This document shows, piece after piece, positions 5,228 to 6,408 of a stretch of DNA of 6,408 bases (positions are counted from its first letter, which is position 1; each line of letters begins with the position of its first letter). Location: assembly GCA_017882025.1 (NCBI GenBank), contig JADGQG010000114.1, positions 1-6,408 of the forward strand, given 5' to 3'. The translations under genes and the position numbers were made by a program. Below the pieces are notes generated by a model. It was not told where the DNA came from. It saw only the letters and a program-made list of their open reading frames with translations, and did no database searches. Source of the stretch: Chloroflexota bacterium (lineage in GTDB: Bacteria; Chloroflexota; Limnocylindria; Limnocylindrales; CSP1-4).

Positions 5228-5764
5228 ATGGCCGGTCGTGAGTTACCCGCCCGGATGGCGGCCACGTTGACGCTGCCGGTCTTCGACCGGCTCGCGCCGC
5301 CGCATGCGAACCTGGCGCTCCCCGCTGCAATCGAGGCCGGCAGCGGGCCGGACGACGTGGTGGTCGATCTCGCCGGCAGGGGTGGCTGGGTGGCCCGGGC
5401 CGCCCTGTCGCTCGGGCGGCGCGCGCTCTCCATCGAGACTTCGCCGCTCACCCGGCTCCTGGCGGACGTCGTTGTCCGACCCCCTGACCTGCGTCACCTC
5501 GACGCGGCATTCCAGGGCGTGGGCTCGGCGCCGCTTGGGACCTCCAGCCTCCGCGCCTGGATGACGGAGCGATTCGCGACCAAAGTGTTTTTGCCCGCTG
5601 ACGTTCTGGGCGCCTATGGGGTTTGCGCTTTCGCATCGCTGCCGGACCCAGAAAATATTCTTGCCCAATGTCGCGTTCTCCGGTCGCGAGAGTGTACTGT
5701 CGCACCCCTCGCCGCGTATCCAAAGTGCTTTTGCCCATGTTCTAGCGCGCTCCTCATGCCCTGA
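5228..5764 (+). CDS. Truncated DNA N4/N6-methyltransferase-like ORF (N-terminal SAM-binding part only)
   Basis: The ORF is 178 codons, but only the first ~119 look like a real domain. Residues 42-53 (strand DDVVVDL then AGRGG) occupy the place of the FxGxG SAM-binding motif I of amino-methyltransferases. It is followed by a helix, then 'GRRALSIETSPLTRLLAD' (63-80), a motif-II-like strand ending in acidic E70 with the NPL/SPL pattern typical of N4/N6 DNA methylases. From K119 (codon 5582-5584) on, the translation turns Cys-rich and irregular, and base composition falls. I see no catalytic [DNS]PP[YFW] motif. From memory, related high-GC proteins continue 'FATRC' into a zinc-ribbon-like CxxC region at this point, which fits loss or replacement of the 3' part. 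It is therefore most likely a non-functional gene fragment, or one side of an assembly join. The ATG at 5228 is chosen as the first in frame with a -10-like element; ATG 5255 is an alternative. Its stop overlaps the convergent DUF362 gene's end by 11 bp. Confidence 0.6.
   Translation: MAGRELPARMAATLTLPVFDRLAPPHANLALPAAIEAGSGPDDVVVDLAGRGGWVARAALSLGRRALSIETSPLTRLLADVVVRPPDLRHLDAAFQGVGSAPLGTSSLRAWMTERFATKVFLPADVLGAYGVCAFASLPDPENILAQCRVLRSRECTVAPLAAYPKCFCPCSSALLMP
5580..5743. repeat. Three degenerate direct repeats, exactly 70 bp apart
   Basis: The core CCAAAGTGTTTTTGCCC (5580-5596) recurs as AGAAAATATTCTTGCCC (5650-5666) and CCAAAGTGCTTTTGCCC (5720-5736). First and third match at 16 of 17 positions, first and second at 12 of 17. 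The hexamer TTGCCC starts at 5591, 5661 and 5731, an exact 70-bp period. Each core is followed by GTTCT after 6, 8 and 2 nt (5603, 5675, 5739), and the second and third copies share an upstream TCGCA...GCCG stretch. Viewed on the minus strand each unit reads AGAAC-n-GGGCAA-AT-rich-TTT. The third core contains AAAG-TG-CTTT, a small palindrome. A period of 70 is not a multiple of three, so this is not a protein repeat. The first copy begins at the point where the methyltransferase stops matching its family, and the last ends 10 bp beyond the DUF362 stop. Confidence 0.6.
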
Positions 5765-6408
5765 TCTGGAGGTTCTGAAATTGGGGAATCACGCGGAACG
5801 GCTCTATGTTTCGGGGCATCCCTTCACCGAGCATCGTGATCCGATTCTGGTCCATGTTGCCGAGGAATCGCCCGGCCTCTTCTATATGAAAAATGAGTCG
5901 CGGATCGAGACCCATAAGCCGCGCACAGGTTGCATCGGCCGCCACCGGATCGTCCGCGAGAACAATTCGACCGAGCCTGCGCAGTTCTCCCTGCAAGGGG
6001 CCGTTCCCCTCCATCGCCTCGATTCCGTCGGCAATCACGAAGTCGACCGGGACGGTCGCACAGATATCGAGGATGCTCTCGTGAATTCCGTGCCAATGGA
6101 GAATGTTCTTCGGCCAGCCGTATTTCATCCCAGGAACGATGCCGAACATGTTCTTCAGACTCAACGTGACGCCGGCCCAGTGGTGGGTTTTGATTTTCGG
6201 CATTGACACAATAAAGTCGGCCCCGAGAACTGTTTTCGGCAGCCAGAGACGACCGAGACCGCTGTAGTCGGCTTTCGTCCCAGCACTGACCAACTCATCA
6301 CGATTTAGATCTACGAACGCGATCCCCCGATCTCCAAGTTCCTGTTCGAGGCCAGTTTCGCTGACAACCATTTCAGTGTCACGCTCATGGCCCGGGCCCT
6401 CTCCAACG
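5754..6408 (-). CDS. DUF362 family protein, C-terminal part (N-terminus outside window)
   Basis: The frame is open through the right edge. The codons between the edge and ATG 6371 encode V-G-E-G-P-G-H-E-R-D-T-E, and GEGPGH is a conserved motif of this family, so 6371 is internal and the true start lies outside. The visible 217 residues carry the family hallmarks: 'FVDLNRDE' (31-38), 'PKIKTHHWAG' (70-79) running into 'LKNMFGIVPG' (84-93), then 'GWPKNILHWHG' (97-107), 'DGIEAMEGNGP' (127-137) and 'DPVAADATCARLMG' (153-166). DUF362 (PF04015) has no firmly assigned reaction; some members carry ferredoxin modules, but none is visible here. No membrane segment appears in this part. The stop is TGA, read leftward at 5756-5754. 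The gene is convergent with the methyltransferase fragment and much less GC-rich than the genes to its left, which suggests a different origin. Confidence 0.9.
   Translation of the reverse strand, partial: VGEGPGHERDTEMVVSETGLEQELGDRGIAFVDLNRDELVSAGTKADYSGLGRLWLPKTVLGADFIVSMPKIKTHHWAGVTLSLKNMFGIVPGMKYGWPKNILHWHGIHESILDICATVPVDFVIADGIEAMEGNGPLQGELRRLGRIVLADDPVAADATCARLMGLDPRLIFHIEEAGRFLGNMDQNRITMLGEGMPRNIEPFRVIPQFQNLQIRA

Noticed and set aside
3061..5451. Very long open frame on the minus strand (796 codons)
   Set aside because: It lies antisense to the membrane protein, the palindrome region, the TPR gene and part of the methyltransferase. Its translation is low-complexity Arg/Pro/Gly/Ala or mirrors the TPR acidic tail as a Leu/Val/Asp run, with no domain. 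In DNA this GC-rich, stop codons are rare and such frames are expected.
5448..5738. Minus-strand ORF beginning M-G-K-S-T within the repeat array
   Set aside because: It reads through the repeats and then antisense to the methyltransferase. The start resembles a P-loop only by chance, because the repeat encodes G-K or G-Q peptides in several frames; no domain follows.
5580..5743. CRISPR array
   Set aside because: There are only three copies, the middle one diverged at 5 of 17 core positions, the conserved core is too short, and there are no cas genes in the window.
5616..6206. Plus-strand ORF of 196 codons across the DUF362 gene
   Set aside because: It is the antisense shadow of DUF362. The minus-strand frame carries all the family motifs and is open to the window edge.

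Overview
This is a 6.4-kb stretch of bacterial DNA in two compositional parts. Up to about position 5584 it is very GC-rich (line 5341-5400 counts to 47/60 G+C), with a codon bias typical of high-GC soil or freshwater lineages. From there to the right edge it drops to about 50% (lines 6061-6120 and 6181-6240 count to 32/60 and 29/60). The protein styles and two apparently leaderless starts fit a high-GC Chloroflexota (Limnocylindria-like) or actinobacterial genome. That placement is an inference from memory of such proteins, not a search result.

Layout, left to right. (1) 1-810: the 3' end of a GAF-GGDEF diguanylate cyclase with intact GGEEF and I-site. (2) 898-2742: a full-length bacterial family X DNA polymerase (PolX) with a C-terminal PHP exonuclease domain. 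(3) 2739-3848: a multi-pass membrane protein of unknown function, joined to polX by an ATGA stop/start overlap and so probably translationally coupled. (4) 3849-4275: 427 bp without a convincing gene, unusually rich in short perfect palindromes, ending in a strong-looking sigma70-type promoter (TTGACG, 17 bp, extended -10 TGC-TACAAA). (5) 4276-5133: a TPR protein with a possible HIRAN-like second domain and a strongly acidic tail, started by GTG behind an AAAGGA ribosome site. (6) 5228-5764: an ORF whose first ~119 codons look like the SAM-binding part of a DNA N4/N6-methyltransferase; its 3' part is replaced by unrelated sequence. (7) 5580-5743: three degenerate copies of a short motif spaced exactly 70 bp apart, starting at that junction. 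(8) 5754-6408, minus strand: the C-terminal part of a DUF362 protein, running off the right edge.

The left genes suggest housekeeping functions: c-di-GMP signalling, DNA gap repair by PolX, and an uncharacterised membrane partner. The most unusual part is 5577-5750. There a methyltransferase gene stops matching its family, base composition changes abruptly, and a 70-bp-phased repeat sits between two convergent ORFs. This is either a real insertion or recombination boundary or an assembly chimera. The sequence alone cannot decide between them.
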